Positions 30,813-39,147 of a DNA stretch of 44,093 bases are shown one piece after another. Under the pieces are notes generated by a model. That model worked only from the letters and a program-made list of their open reading frames with translations, did no database searches and was not told the origin of the DNA. This DNA is from CAZDHT01 sp964505325. Its GTDB lineage: Bacteria > Planctomycetota > PUPC01. Position 1 is the first letter of the stretch. Each line of letters starts with the position of its first letter. The stretch spans positions 1-44,093 of the forward strand of contig CAZDHT010000010.1 in assembly GCA_964505325.1 (NCBI GenBank), in the 5' to 3' direction. A program made the position numbers and the translations under genes.

Positions 30813-32243
30813 ATGGCAGACCGGACGAACGTGGTGTTCATTCTGACCGACGACCAAGGCCCGTGGGCGGCGGGATGCTGCGGCAACCCCGAAATCCGCA
30901 CCCCGAACGTTGACCGCTTGGCCACAACCGGAACACGGTTCGCCAACTTCTTCTGCACCTCGCCAGTCTGTTCGCCCGCGCGCGCCAGCGTGATGACCGG
31001 TCGTATCCCCTCCCAGCACGGCGTGCACGACTGGATCCGCGACCGTAACATGCCGCCGGACCCGCAGAAATACATCGAGGGTTTCACCTGCACCACGGAC
31101 GTGCTCGCCGAGCACGGCTACGTCTGCGGCCTCTCGGGCAAGTGGCACCTGGGCGACAGCCTGGCTCCGCAGCACGGGTTCTCCCACTGGTTCGCACACC
31201 AGTCCGGCGGCGGGCAATACAACAACGCGCCGATGGTCCGCGACGGGGCGGCCATCAACGCACCGGGCTACGTCACCGACGTCATCACCGACGACGCGCT
31301 GGCGTTCCTCGACAACCACAAGAACGGGCCGTTCTACCTGAGCGTGCACTACACCGCGCCACACTCGCCGTGGACCGGCCACCCGCAGGACATCGTCGAC
31401 AGCTACGACGACTGCGCGTTCAAGTCGTGTCCGCAGGAGATGGCTCACCCGTGGATCGGCCCGCTCGGGCGGCGGTGCCTGGGCAACCGCGAGATGCTCA
31501 AGGGCTATTTCGCCGCGGTGACGGCGATGGACCTCAACGTCGGCCGTATCCTCGATCGGCTCGATACGCTCGGCCTGAGCGAGAACACGCTCGTCGTCTT
31601 CACCAGCGACAACGGCTTCTCGTGCGGGCATCACGGCTTCTGGGGCAAGGGCAACGGAACGTTCCCGCTCAACATGTACGAGAACTCGGTCAAGGTACCG
31701 TTTCTCGTTCGCCATCCCGGCCGCATCCCGGCCGGCCGTGTCACCGAGGCCATGATGAGCCAGTACGACTTCATGCCGACGCTGCTCGACTACCTCGGCT
31801 TACCACCGGTCCAGGATGAGACGCTGCCCGGCGTCAGCTTCGCGCCGGTGCTCGTCGGCGCCGCGGACGAGGCCCGGGAGGACGTGGTGGTCTACGACGA
31901 GTACGGCCCGGTCCGGATGATCCGCACGAAGGAATGGAAGTATGTGCATCGGTATCCGTACGGACCGCACGAGCTGTACGACATGGTCAACGATCCCGAC
32001 GAGCGGACCAACCTGTTCGGGAACGACGAGCACAAAGACACGCTCCACGAACTCCGCAGGCGGCTGCACCAGTGGTTCGAGCGCTACGTCGTGCCGCAGA
32101 TGGATGGGGCGCGGTTCCCCCTGACCGGCGGCGGACACCGGGACAAGATCGACGCCGAGCATCCCGGCGAGCACGCGTTCTACCAGCGCGACGTCGGCGG
32201 CCTGTTCCATTTCCGGACCAACACGCCGGTGGTCGAAGACTGA
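30813..32243 (+). CDS. type I sulfatase, Cys-type, cytoplasmic
   Basis: A 476-residue arylsulfatase-family protein; ATG 30813 seven bases after GGAG. Metal ligands are visible at D13/D14 (FILTDDQG) and late at VVFTSDNGFSCGHHG. The signature CSPAR (C53) followed by ASVMTGRIPSQHG marks the residue that must become formylglycine, here a cysteine. GKWHLG is also present. The C-terminus has the usual sulfatase end (EWKYVHRYPYGPHELYDMVNDPDE). There is no signal peptide, so the enzyme should act inside the cell on imported sulfated sugars. Matching maturation is offered by the anSME-type radical SAM enzyme at 21902-22999. The mutarotase-like gene starts 13 bases downstream and is probably co-transcribed. 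The substrate is unknown. Confidence 0.95.
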   Translation: MADRTNVVFILTDDQGPWAAGCCGNPEIRTPNVDRLATTGTRFANFFCTSPVCSPARASVMTGRIPSQHGVHDWIRDRNMPPDPQKYIEGFTCTTDVLAEHGYVCGLSGKWHLGDSLAPQHGFSHWFAHQSGGGQYNNAPMVRDGAAINAPGYVTDVITDDALAFLDNHKNGPFYLSVHYTAPHSPWTGHPQDIVDSYDDCAFKSCPQEMAHPWIGPLGRRCLGNREMLKGYFAAVTAMDLNVGRILDRLDTLGLSENTLVVFTSDNGFSCGHHGFWGKGNGTFPLNMYENSVKVPFLVRHPGRIPAGRVTEAMMSQYDFMPTLLDYLGLPPVQDETLPGVSFAPVLVGAADEAREDVVVYDEYGPVRMIRTKEWKYVHRYPYGPHELYDMVNDPDERTNLFGNDEHKDTLHELRRRLHQWFERYVVPQMDGARFPLTGGGHRDKIDAEHPGEHAFYQRDVGGLFHFRTNTPVVED

Positions 32244-32256
32244 GGAGGAGCCAGCG

Positions 32257-33174
32257 ATGGAGACCGTCGAGTTCCTCGGTCAGCCCCACTGTCTCAAGCT
32301 CTCAAATGGGACGGCCGAGGTCATCGTCACCACCGACATCGGGCCGAGGATCATTCGCTACGCGTTCGCCGACGAAGAGAACATGCTCGGCGAAGTGCCT
32401 GACGAGAAGGTCACGACCGAGCTTGGCGACTGGAAGCCGTGGGGTGGTCACCGCCTGTGGGCCGCCCCCGAGTCCATCCCGCGCACCTACGTGCCAGACA
32501 ACTCGCCCATCGAACATGAAGAACTCGGTGACCGCGCGGTGCGGCTCATCCAGCCGGTCGAGGGGCCGACCGGATTGCAGAAGGAGATGACGGTGACGCT
32601 CGACGCGGACGGTACGGGCGTGACCGTCGAGCACACCATCACCAACTGCGCCCTGTGGCCCATCGACCTGGCCCCGTGGGGGCTGACCATAATGAACGGC
32701 ACCGGCGGAGGGACGGTCATCCTCCCGCAGGAGCCGTATCGTTCCCACGACGATTACCTGCTGCCGGCGCGGCCGATGGTGCTCTGGCACTACACGGACC
32801 TGAGCGACCCGCGCTGGACCTTCGGCAAGAAGTACATCCGCCTTGCCGTTGATGACGCATTGACCGAGCCGCAGAAGGTCGGCATCGCCAACAAGCAGGG
32901 ATGGGCCGCCTATGCCCGCAGGCGGACGCTGTTCGTCAAGCGGTTCGCGTTCTCCGACGGAGTTGCCTACCCCGACTGCGGCTGCAACTGCGAGACCTAC
33001 ACCGCCGGCAGCTTCGTCGAAGTCGAGACGCTCGGCCCCGTGTTCTATCTTGAGCCCGGCGAGTCCGCCGACCACGCCGAGCGCTGGCAACTCTTCAAAG
33101 ACGTAACGCTCGGCGATACCGATGACGATGTTGAAGCGGCAATCGCGCCGCTGTTGGGGGCGGAGCAGGCGTAG
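32257..33174 (+). CDS. DUF4380 / aldose-1-epimerase-like protein
   Basis: A 305-residue protein with a beta-supersandwich pattern like mutarotases: LKLSNGTAEVIVTTDIGPRIIRYAF near the start, GGHRLWAAPE in the first third, VEHTITNCALWPIDLAPWGLTIM in the middle and FVEVETLGPVFYLEPGES near the end. These resemble DUF4380 and the DUF5107 protein at 19727-21832. No signal peptide. The start has GGAGGAG directly upstream and lies 13 bases after the sulfatase stop, so both are probably made from one message. It may interconvert sugar anomers released by the sulfatase or phosphorylase, though catalysis has not been shown for this family. Confidence 0.8.
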   Translation: METVEFLGQPHCLKLSNGTAEVIVTTDIGPRIIRYAFADEENMLGEVPDEKVTTELGDWKPWGGHRLWAAPESIPRTYVPDNSPIEHEELGDRAVRLIQPVEGPTGLQKEMTVTLDADGTGVTVEHTITNCALWPIDLAPWGLTIMNGTGGGTVILPQEPYRSHDDYLLPARPMVLWHYTDLSDPRWTFGKKYIRLAVDDALTEPQKVGIANKQGWAAYARRRTLFVKRFAFSDGVAYPDCGCNCETYTAGSFVEVETLGPVFYLEPGESADHAERWQLFKDVTLGDTDDDVEAAIAPLLGAEQA

Positions 33175-33233
33175 CGTTCTTGAGGTGGGCCTTTCGCTGG
33201 ACGAGATCGAGAGCGGGTGAGAAGGAGGCGACG

Positions 33234-33764
33234 ATGCGGTACTGCGAAGGATTCAGGTTGGTCCGGGGATGGGCGTGGCTGGGTCTGGCGCTGATGTTGC
33301 AGGGGAGCGCCGGCGCCGCTGAAATGCCGAAGCGCCCGCCGGAGCAAGGTCCGGACACGACCGCCTACCGGGCGCTGGCCGCCGAACAACGTTCTCTCGT
33401 AACAGCCGTTGAGCAGGCGATCAGGGAGGAATCGATGAAGCTCCTCGACGCGTGCGCCACGGCGAGGACAGTGTGCTGGGCGTCGAGGGGCGGCGGCGAA
33501 GGGTGGCACGGCCCACCGGCGGGCGGGCAGATCCCGAAGAAGGATTTCCTGTCGGTTGCCGCGCGTTCCCTTCGTGAGTCGGGCGGGAAAATGCGCTGGC
33601 GCCGGGCGGCCGTCTCGCCGTTCGGCCACACCGCCGACTTGGTCTGGTACGCGAACGATTACAGCGCCGTCTATTCCGTACGCATCACGATGCACGAGTT
33701 CAAGAAGGGCAAGTGGCTGGCCACCGCCCTCCATTTCAAGACTCGCGGGTTGCTGACCAAGTAG
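33234..33764 (+). CDS. small secreted protein, unknown
   Basis: A 176-residue protein with a signal peptide (WAWLGLALMLQGSAGAAEMP, cleavage near GAA-EM); ATG 33234 seven bases after AAGGAGG. After a helical region containing LVTAVEQAIREESMKLLDA there is a beta-rich end (FGHTADLVWYANDYSAVYSVRITMHEF, then ALHFKTRGLL). I do not recognise the family. It follows the mutarotase-like gene by 59 bases on the same strand and may be co-transcribed, with an envelope role. A small palindrome (GCGGCAC-C-GTGCCGC, 33780-33794) lies after its stop. Confidence 0.7.
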   Translation: MRYCEGFRLVRGWAWLGLALMLQGSAGAAEMPKRPPEQGPDTTAYRALAAEQRSLVTAVEQAIREESMKLLDACATARTVCWASRGGGEGWHGPPAGGQIPKKDFLSVAARSLRESGGKMRWRRAAVSPFGHTADLVWYANDYSAVYSVRITMHEFKKGKWLATALHFKTRGLLTK

Positions 33765-33840
33765 AATCGGAAATCAAGCGCGGCACCGTGCCGCTGCACT
33801 CCGAAAGTTCGTCTTCGGGGAGCAAGACCAGGAGTTGGAC

Positions 33841-34650
33841 ATGCCTGATGAGACCAAAGTATGGCAGCGGCCGTGGAATCTCCGGGCGCCGGCCTTCGAA
33901 ATCGCGAGCGGGCTGTACTACGTCGGCAACACGGATGTCTCGTGCCATCTGATCGTGGCCAGCGGCGGCATCTGCCTCATCGACACGGCCTTCGCCGAGA
34001 CCGCGTACCTCCTCACGGAAAGCATCCGGTCGGTTGGCGTCGACCCTGCCGACATCGACATCATCACCCACACCCACGGCCACGTGGACCACTGCGGCGC
34101 GACACGCCGCATGAGGGAGCTGACCGGAGCGGCGGCCGCCCTCAGCGAGCAGGACGTAGAGGCCGTCGAGAACGGTACCTGGCTCACCTGCGCGGAGGCG
34201 TGGTACGGGATGGACCGCTTCGAGACGTTCACCGTCGACCGGCCGCTCGGCCACATGGACCAGATCGACCTCGGCGACACGGTCATCACCTGTCACCACA
34301 CCCCGGGCCACACGGCGGGCGTGATGACCTATACGTTCGAGACGCAGCTCGAGGGCGAGCGGATGACGGCCGGCATGTTCGGCGGGCCGGGGCTGTGGAC
34401 GATGCTGGACGAGCACCGCGAGAAGAACGGCTATCCGGGCAACCGAGAGGACTTCGCGCGCAGCCTCGAGTACCTCAAGACGTTGGACGTCGCCGTCTGG
34501 CTCGGCGCGCACCCCGGTCAGAACGGGACGTTTGAGAAATACGAGCGCCTGAAGAACGGCGAGAAACCCAATCCCTTCATCGACCCCGCGGGCTGGAAAC
34601 AATCCGTCACAACGATCGAAGCGCAGTATAATGAGCAATGCGGGACGTAG
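33841..34650 (+). CDS. metallo-beta-lactamase-fold hydrolase (B3-like)
   Basis: A 269-residue cytoplasmic metallo-hydrolase. The start is ATG 33841, six bases after AGGAG. Zinc ligands are complete: HxHxDH at 79-84 (THTHGHVDHCG), H157 in HHTPGHTAG and H224 in WLGAHPGQNG. The spacing resembles subclass B3 enzymes and their close non-lactamase relatives, which can be lactonases or other hydrolases; true antibiotic hydrolysis cannot be inferred. The same fold occurs as a truncated gene at 42590-43174. It lies 24 bases before the ankyrin lipoprotein gene. Confidence 0.88.
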   Translation: MPDETKVWQRPWNLRAPAFEIASGLYYVGNTDVSCHLIVASGGICLIDTAFAETAYLLTESIRSVGVDPADIDIITHTHGHVDHCGATRRMRELTGAAAALSEQDVEAVENGTWLTCAEAWYGMDRFETFTVDRPLGHMDQIDLGDTVITCHHTPGHTAGVMTYTFETQLEGERMTAGMFGGPGLWTMLDEHREKNGYPGNREDFARSLEYLKTLDVAVWLGAHPGQNGTFEKYERLKNGEKPNPFIDPAGWKQSVTTIEAQYNEQCGT

Positions 34651-34674
34651 CCCCGTGAGACTGGGAGGGATCCG

Positions 34675-35691
34675 ATGACGCGCGACGTCCGGTGGCGTTC
34701 TGTTGGCATCAGCCTGGCTTGCCTGCTCGGACTTGCCTTGTGCACCGGATGCACGTACCTCAAGAACCGCGGCAACGATTTCCTCGACGTCGTGTGGGCG
34801 GACGTCGGCTACGGCCTGGGCGTCGGAGTCGACATGCAGCTCACCGCCTTCTCACAATCCGGCCTCGGCGTGTACCGAATGGCGAAATCCGGCCTGACGA
34901 GGCGGGAGTTCAAAACGTGGAACGAGTTCGGCGCGGCGCTGCTCCTCGGAAGAATGGTCCTGTATGACCAGCACCCGCCCGCCCGGCCACCGGGCGAACA
35001 CGACGGCGAGAGGCGAGGCTCCCTCATCTATCCGACCGCCATCCGCTCCCTGCTGGGCGACGAGTTCAAGGCTGAGGGCCGCCCGAGGATTCACATCGTG
35101 AACCCCCGCGCGCCCTGGATGAACGCCTTCGACGTGGACATCGGGGTGGCGCTCATCGTCATCGGCGCCAGGGTGGGACTCAGCCCGGGGGAAGGAGTCG
35201 ACTTCCTCCTCGGATGGTTCGGCCTCGACATCGGCGAGGACGATATCAAGGGCCCGAAGCCCATCACGGAAGACGAGGAGATCGCAATGCTGCTGTTCTG
35301 GGCGATCCATCGCGGCGACATCGCTGCGGCCAGGATCGCGCTGCAAAACTACCCCCACCTGTCCAATGCGGCCAGCAAGTGGAGCCGGGTGCCGCATGTC
35401 AAGGAGCGGCGCTGGAGACCACTGCACCTCGCCGCGGCAAAAGGTGAGCGGGAGATCGCAGGACTCCTTCTCGCCCGCAACGCCGACACCAACGCGAGAG
35501 ACACGGAGGGGATGACGCCCCTGCATGTCGCGGTGAAGCATGACAGTGGAAACGTGGCCCGCGTCTTGCTGGCCCGCGGGGCCGACGTAAACGCCAGGAC
35601 CAAGAAAGGCTTCACGCCGCTGGCGCTGGCGATCATGGACGGCCGCAAGGAGATGGCCGACCTTCTCCGTCAGCACGGCGGAAAGGAATAG
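34675..35691 (+). CDS. ankyrin-repeat lipoprotein
   Basis: A 338-residue lipoprotein; ATG 34675 seven bases after GGGAGG, signal SLACLLGLALCTGC with lipid cysteine 26. Residues 30-200 form a domain with LDVVWADVGYGLGVGVDMQLTAFSQ and NAFDVDIGVALIVIGARVGLS, a pattern seen in other lipoproteins of this kind but not named here. The C-terminal 110 residues hold three ankyrin repeats (RWRPLHLAAAKGEREIAGLLL, GMTPLHVAVKHDSGNVARVLL, GFTPLALAIMDGRKEMADLL) for protein binding. It is probably anchored at the periplasmic or outer membrane. A TATAAT at 34627-34632 inside the previous gene could be a -10, but its -35 is poor. Confidence 0.85.
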   Translation: MTRDVRWRSVGISLACLLGLALCTGCTYLKNRGNDFLDVVWADVGYGLGVGVDMQLTAFSQSGLGVYRMAKSGLTRREFKTWNEFGAALLLGRMVLYDQHPPARPPGEHDGERRGSLIYPTAIRSLLGDEFKAEGRPRIHIVNPRAPWMNAFDVDIGVALIVIGARVGLSPGEGVDFLLGWFGLDIGEDDIKGPKPITEDEEIAMLLFWAIHRGDIAAARIALQNYPHLSNAASKWSRVPHVKERRWRPLHLAAAKGEREIAGLLLARNADTNARDTEGMTPLHVAVKHDSGNVARVLLARGADVNARTKKGFTPLALAIMDGRKEMADLLRQHGGKE

Positions 35692-35784
35692 CGAAGAGTC
35701 TGTGCGGGCCGCCTCGACTGGCGCTCCCGCCGAACCGGCATCGTCCTCCTGCGTATGCTGGCACTAAGAAGCTATCTCAAAACC

Positions 35785-35835
35785 GTGGCACGGCCATCTT
35801 GGCCGTGATTCTCACGGGCGAGACGCCCGTGCCAC
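35785..35835. repeat. double-hairpin element, copy 1
   Basis: Two adjacent 8-bp hairpins: CACGGCCA-TCT-TGGCCGTG (35789-35807) and CACGGGCG-AGA-CGCCCGTG (35813-35831). The outer ends GTGGCACGG and CCGTGCCAC also pair, so the 51 bases can fold into one long hairpin. A second copy at 43801-43849 differs by a paired change in hairpin 2 (G-C to A-T). Confidence 0.8.
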
Positions 35836-35910
35836 GAGCACAAACAGCCTCCTAAGATGGTCTCTAAGCATTCGACTCGCACGTCGGCCCGCCTCATCTG
35901 TCGTTGTCCC

Positions 35911-35939
35911 TTGACGCCGCAGCGGGCCGGCGCTATCGT
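35911..35939 (+). promoter_or_regulatory. sigma-70-type promoter of the GH130 cluster
   Basis: TTGACG (35911-35916), 17 bases, TATCGT (35934-35939). The start near 35946 is 34 bases before ATG 35980. It probably serves the four genes to 40248. Confidence 0.6.
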
Positions 35940-35979
35940 CCTCCGACGAGACGTTCGCCATTTGCCCGAGGGCGTCGCC

Positions 35980-36897
35980 ATGGTCAAGCTCACGCGGTAC
36001 GAAGGCAACCCAATCCTGGAGCCGATCCCCGAGCATTCGTTCGAGGCGACGAACACGTCCAACCCGGGCGCGACGATCTACAACGACAAGGTCTACATCC
36101 TCTACCGCGCCGGCAGCGACCAGAAGCGGTGGGAAACGACCAAGGAGTACCCGGTCACGTATCTCGGCCTCGCCGTCTCGAGCGACGGATTCCACATTGA
36201 CCAGCGCCGCGCGCAGCCGGTTCTCGGCCCCGAGCCGCGCGACGGCTTCAGCGAGCACGGCATCCAGGATGCCCGGATCGCAAAGATTGGCGACACCTAC
36301 TACCTGACGTCCGCCACAGTCAGCCGCTGGGGCGACCGGCTCATCCTGCACAAGACCACCGACTTCGAAGCGTTCGACCGCGTCGGCTTCATCCAGCCCG
36401 AGCACGAGATGCGCACGGCGGGAATGTTCCCGCAGAAGTTCGGCGGCGACTACTGCTTCCTGCTTCGCTACGCGCCCAACATGTGGATCAGTTACACGCC
36501 CGACTTCAAGACGTGGCATTCGACCAAGCTGATGTTCGAGACCAAGCTGCATTCGTGGTACGGGATGAAGCTCGGGATGAGCTGCACGCCCATCCGCCAG
36601 GACGATGCGTGGCTGCTTTTCTGGCACGGACGCGACGACCGCGCTCCGAACAAGTACCGCCTCGGCGTGATGTGGCTCGACCTCGACGACCCGTCGAAGA
36701 TTCTCCGCGTGCAGGAAGAGCCGATCCTCGAGCCGGAGGCGGAGTACGAGACCAGCGGCGGGCTGTATCCGTATTGTGTGTATGCGTGCGGCGCCGTCGA
36801 GAAAGACGGCCGGTACTTGGTGTATTATGGCGCAGCGGACCACGTAGCGTGCGTGGCCAGCGTGCCGATCGAACGGTGCTCGCTGAGGAACCAGTGA
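35980..36897 (+). CDS. GH130-family glycoside phosphorylase (probable beta-mannoside)
   Basis: A 305-residue protein with the five-bladed GH130 fold: VKLTRYEGNPILEP at the start, SNPGATIYNDKVYILYRAGS, GIQDARIAKIGDTYYLTSATVS (the Asp in QDAR is at the family's acid position, usually E-D-P-R), GGDYCFLLRYAPNMWIS and the late VYYGAADHVACVASV. GH130 enzymes split beta-mannosides with phosphate to give mannose 1-phosphate, usually inside the cell; the length fits cytoplasmic GH130 forms. The start ATG 35980 is eight bases after GAGGG; longer frames upstream are not supported. The stop codon falls inside a CAGTGA repeat. It leads the Gfo/Idh-AKR-UroD gene series. Confidence 0.88.
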   Translation: MVKLTRYEGNPILEPIPEHSFEATNTSNPGATIYNDKVYILYRAGSDQKRWETTKEYPVTYLGLAVSSDGFHIDQRRAQPVLGPEPRDGFSEHGIQDARIAKIGDTYYLTSATVSRWGDRLILHKTTDFEAFDRVGFIQPEHEMRTAGMFPQKFGGDYCFLLRYAPNMWISYTPDFKTWHSTKLMFETKLHSWYGMKLGMSCTPIRQDDAWLLFWHGRDDRAPNKYRLGVMWLDLDDPSKILRVQEEPILEPEAEYETSGGLYPYCVYACGAVEKDGRYLVYYGAADHVACVASVPIERCSLRNQ

Positions 36898-36960
36898 GCA
36901 GTGAGCCATGGAAAGTGAATAGCGAGCAGTAAGTAGCGACCAGTGAGCACTGAGAGCCGA
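36887..36960 (+). repeat. CAGTGA-type imperfect tandem repeat, copy 1
   Basis: Units such as CCAGTGAGCAGTGAG, CGACCAGTGAGCACTGAG and degenerate versions (AATAGCGAGCAGTAAG) extend from the last codons of the GH130 gene into the gap. The stop codon TGA (36895-36897) is part of the first unit. The same repeat type is at 39036-39130. Confidence 0.65.
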
Positions 36961-36986
36961 GCCGGTATTGCCGGTCAGCTTGACTT

Positions 36987-37073
36987 CAGCCCCGAAGGGG
37001 CGACATTCACTAGCCCAGGGCGAAGCCCTGGGAAACCGGGCATAGAACCACGGGAGCCCTGAAGGGGCGACAT
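36987..37073. repeat. GAAGGGGCGACAT repeats with CCCAGGGC hairpin
   Basis: GCCCCGAAGGGGCGACAT (from 36988) and GCCCTGAAGGGGCGACAT (from 37055) frame a perfect 8-bp hairpin CCCAGGGC-GAA-GCCCTGGG (37014-37032). This compact palindromic cassette lies just upstream of the Gfo/Idh gene. Confidence 0.7.
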
Positions 37074-37091
37074 AACAGCGGAGTGTGAAGC

Positions 37092-38072
37092 ATGCAGGAC
37101 CCAATCAACTGGGGCATCTTGGGCACGGGCTCGATTGCGAAGAAGTTCGCAACCGGCCTGACGGCTCTCGACGACGCAAAGCTGGTAGCGGTCGGCTCGC
37201 GGAAGCAGGAGACTGCCGACGCATTCGCCGATGAGTTCGACGTGCCGACCCGCCACGCCAGCTACGAGGCGCTGGCGAACGACCCGGACGTGGACGCGAT
37301 CTATGTCGCCACGCCGCACACTTTCCACAAGGCGAACAGCATCCTCTGCCTCGAGGCCGGAAAGGCGGCGCTCTGCGAGAAGCCGTTCACCATCAACGCC
37401 GCCCAGGCCGAGGAGCTGATCGGCGTCGCCCGCGATCGCGGCGTCTTCCTGATGGAGGCGATGTGGACGCGGTTCTCTCCGGTGATGTGCAAGGTCCGCG
37501 AGTTGCTGGCCGAGGGCGCCATCGGCGAGCCGCGGATGCTCGCCGCCGACTTCGGGTTCCGCGCCGGCGTCAGCCCGAAGGGGCGGCTGTTCAACCCCGA
37601 GCTGGGCGGTGGGGCGCTGCTGGACGTGGGCGTCTACTGTGTGTCGCTGGCGTCCATGGTCTTCGGGGCGCCGCCAGCGGAGATCGCCACGCTGGCCACT
37701 CTGGGCGAGACGGGCGTCGACGAACAGTCGGCGTTCATCCTCGGCCACGAGAACGGCGAGCTGGCCGTGCTCTACACGGCCATCCGCACGCAAACCGCGC
37801 ACCAGGCGCGCATCATGGGCACCGGGGGCAGCATCACCATCCCGCAATTCTGGCACCCGCAGGAGGCCATGCTCATCGCCGGCGGCGAGGAACAGCGCAT
37901 CGAGGCGCCCTTCGAAGGCAACGGCTACAACTACGAGGCGGCTGAAGTCATGGAGTGCCTCCGCGCCGGGAAGCGCGAAAGCGACGTGATGCCGCTCGAC
38001 GAAACCCTCACCATCATGCAGACGTTAGACAAGATTCGCGAACAATGGGGCCTCAAATACCCGATGGAATAG
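37092..38072 (+). CDS. Gfo/Idh/MocA-family NAD(P)-dependent oxidoreductase
   Basis: A 326-residue dehydrogenase; ATG 37092, nine bases after GGAG. The N-terminal Rossmann fold begins INWGILGTGSIAKKFATGL with the dinucleotide motif, followed by VDAIYVATPHTFH and the family signature GKAALCEKPF, whose lysine is catalytic. The C-terminal domain contains FLMEAMWTRFSPVM and GGALLDVGVYCVSLA, with the aspartate and tyrosine expected for sugar oxidation. No export signal. Members act on sugars or related ring compounds; similarity to dihydrodiol-dehydrogenase-like proteins is likely. It is between GH130 and AKR genes (12 bases before the latter), so it probably handles a sugar released in the same pathway. 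Confidence 0.93.
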   Translation: MQDPINWGILGTGSIAKKFATGLTALDDAKLVAVGSRKQETADAFADEFDVPTRHASYEALANDPDVDAIYVATPHTFHKANSILCLEAGKAALCEKPFTINAAQAEELIGVARDRGVFLMEAMWTRFSPVMCKVRELLAEGAIGEPRMLAADFGFRAGVSPKGRLFNPELGGGALLDVGVYCVSLASMVFGAPPAEIATLATLGETGVDEQSAFILGHENGELAVLYTAIRTQTAHQARIMGTGGSITIPQFWHPQEAMLIAGGEEQRIEAPFEGNGYNYEAAEVMECLRAGKRESDVMPLDETLTIMQTLDKIREQWGLKYPME

Positions 38073-38084
38073 GAGCCGCAGAAG

Positions 38085-39044
38085 ATGGCCGAAATGAAGT
38101 ACGGAGAAATCCCGGGAATCGGCAAGCCGGTGTCGCGACTCGCGCAGGGCACCATCATGGTGCACGTGGACTCCCTTGACGAGTGCCTGCCGCTGCTCGA
38201 CGCGACGTTCGAGGGCGGCGTCACCCTCTACGACACCGCCTACATCTACGGCGGCGGCGGCAACGAGAGGGGCGTTGGCAAGTGGGTCAACGACCGGGGC
38301 ATCCGCGACCAGATCGTGATGCTCGCCAAGGGCGGACACCCCACCGGCGGTCAGACCGTGGTGCCGCCCGAGCAGATCACCCGCGAACTGGACGAGTCGC
38401 TGGAGCGGCTTGGCTTCGACTACATCGACCTCTACATCCTCCACCGCGATCCGCAACTCCCCGTGGGCGAGGTGATCGACCTGCTGAACGAGCACAAGAA
38501 CGCCGGGAGAATCCACGCCTTCGGCGGCTCGAACTGGACCCACGAACGGGTCCGCGAGGCGAACGAGTACGCCGAAGCGAACGGCCTGACCCCGATCGCC
38601 GCCAGCAGCCCGCACTTCAGCCTCGCCGTCCAGGTCAAGCCGGTGTGGACCGACTGCCTGGGCATCTCGGGACCGGACGGCGCCGACGCCCGCGCCTGGT
38701 ACGCAGAGGTCAACCTGCCGCTGATCACCTGGTCCAGCATCGCCCGCGGCTTCTTCTCCGGCAAGGTCACGCGCGATGACGATTCGATCCTCGAGGAATG
38801 CAGCCGGCAGGGATTCTGCTATCCGGACAATTTCGACCGGCTGGAGCGGGCATTTGAGCTGGCCGCGCAGAAGGGCTTGACCGTCGCACAGGTCGCCCTC
38901 GCGTATGTGCTGGACTACCCGCTGAACATCTTCGCCCTGGTCGGCGCCTGCACACCCGAGGAGTTCCAGGAGAACCTCGCGGCGCTGAACATCGAGCTCA
39001 CGCCTGAAGAGCTCACCTGGCTGGAGAAGGGCAGTGACCAGTGA
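38085..39044 (+). CDS. aldo/keto reductase
   Basis: A 319-residue TIM-barrel reductase with a complete AKR tetrad: D50 in YDTAYIYG, Y55, K82 in LAKGG and H120 in LYILHRD. Further typical parts are AFGGSNWTHERV and AQVALAYVLDYPLNIFALVG, the NADP-binding end. No signal peptide; the ATG at 38085 is 12 bases after the Gfo/Idh stop, with a purine-rich site (GGAG) upstream. It probably reduces or oxidises a sugar-derived carbonyl with NADPH next to the oxidoreductase before it. Its last residues (SDQ and the TGA) are contributed by a CAGTGA repeat. Confidence 0.93.
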   Translation: MAEMKYGEIPGIGKPVSRLAQGTIMVHVDSLDECLPLLDATFEGGVTLYDTAYIYGGGGNERGVGKWVNDRGIRDQIVMLAKGGHPTGGQTVVPPEQITRELDESLERLGFDYIDLYILHRDPQLPVGEVIDLLNEHKNAGRIHAFGGSNWTHERVREANEYAEANGLTPIAASSPHFSLAVQVKPVWTDCLGISGPDGADARAWYAEVNLPLITWSSIARGFFSGKVTRDDDSILEECSRQGFCYPDNFDRLERAFELAAQKGLTVAQVALAYVLDYPLNIFALVGACTPEEFQENLAALNIELTPEELTWLEKGSDQ

Positions 39045-39130
39045 CCCGTGACCAGTGACCAGTGGGCAGTGATCAGTGGACGGCTTGCACGCGGTTACTG
39101 ATGACTGGTGGCTGATTACTGATCACTGGC
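39036..39130 (+). repeat. CAGTGA-type imperfect tandem repeat, copy 2
   Basis: CAGTGACCAGTGACC-type units run from the last codons of the AKR gene into the gap, followed by GGGCAGTGATCAGTGG and inverted forms (TTACTGATCACTGG). The TGA stop of the AKR gene (39042-39044) lies inside the first unit, as at 36887-36960. Confidence 0.7.
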
Positions 39131-39147
39131 GATGCGGAGCATCGAAG

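Larger units (their letters stand above)
35692..35979. other. intergenic region with palindromic element and promoter
   Basis: This 288-base gap has no gene. It contains the double-hairpin element (35785-35835) and the GH130 promoter (35911-35939). Confidence 0.7.

Noticed and set aside
33841..34650. Metallo-beta-lactamase as an antibiotic resistance gene
   Set aside because: Only the fold and metal ligands are visible; the gene has no signal peptide and lies within sugar-related genes.
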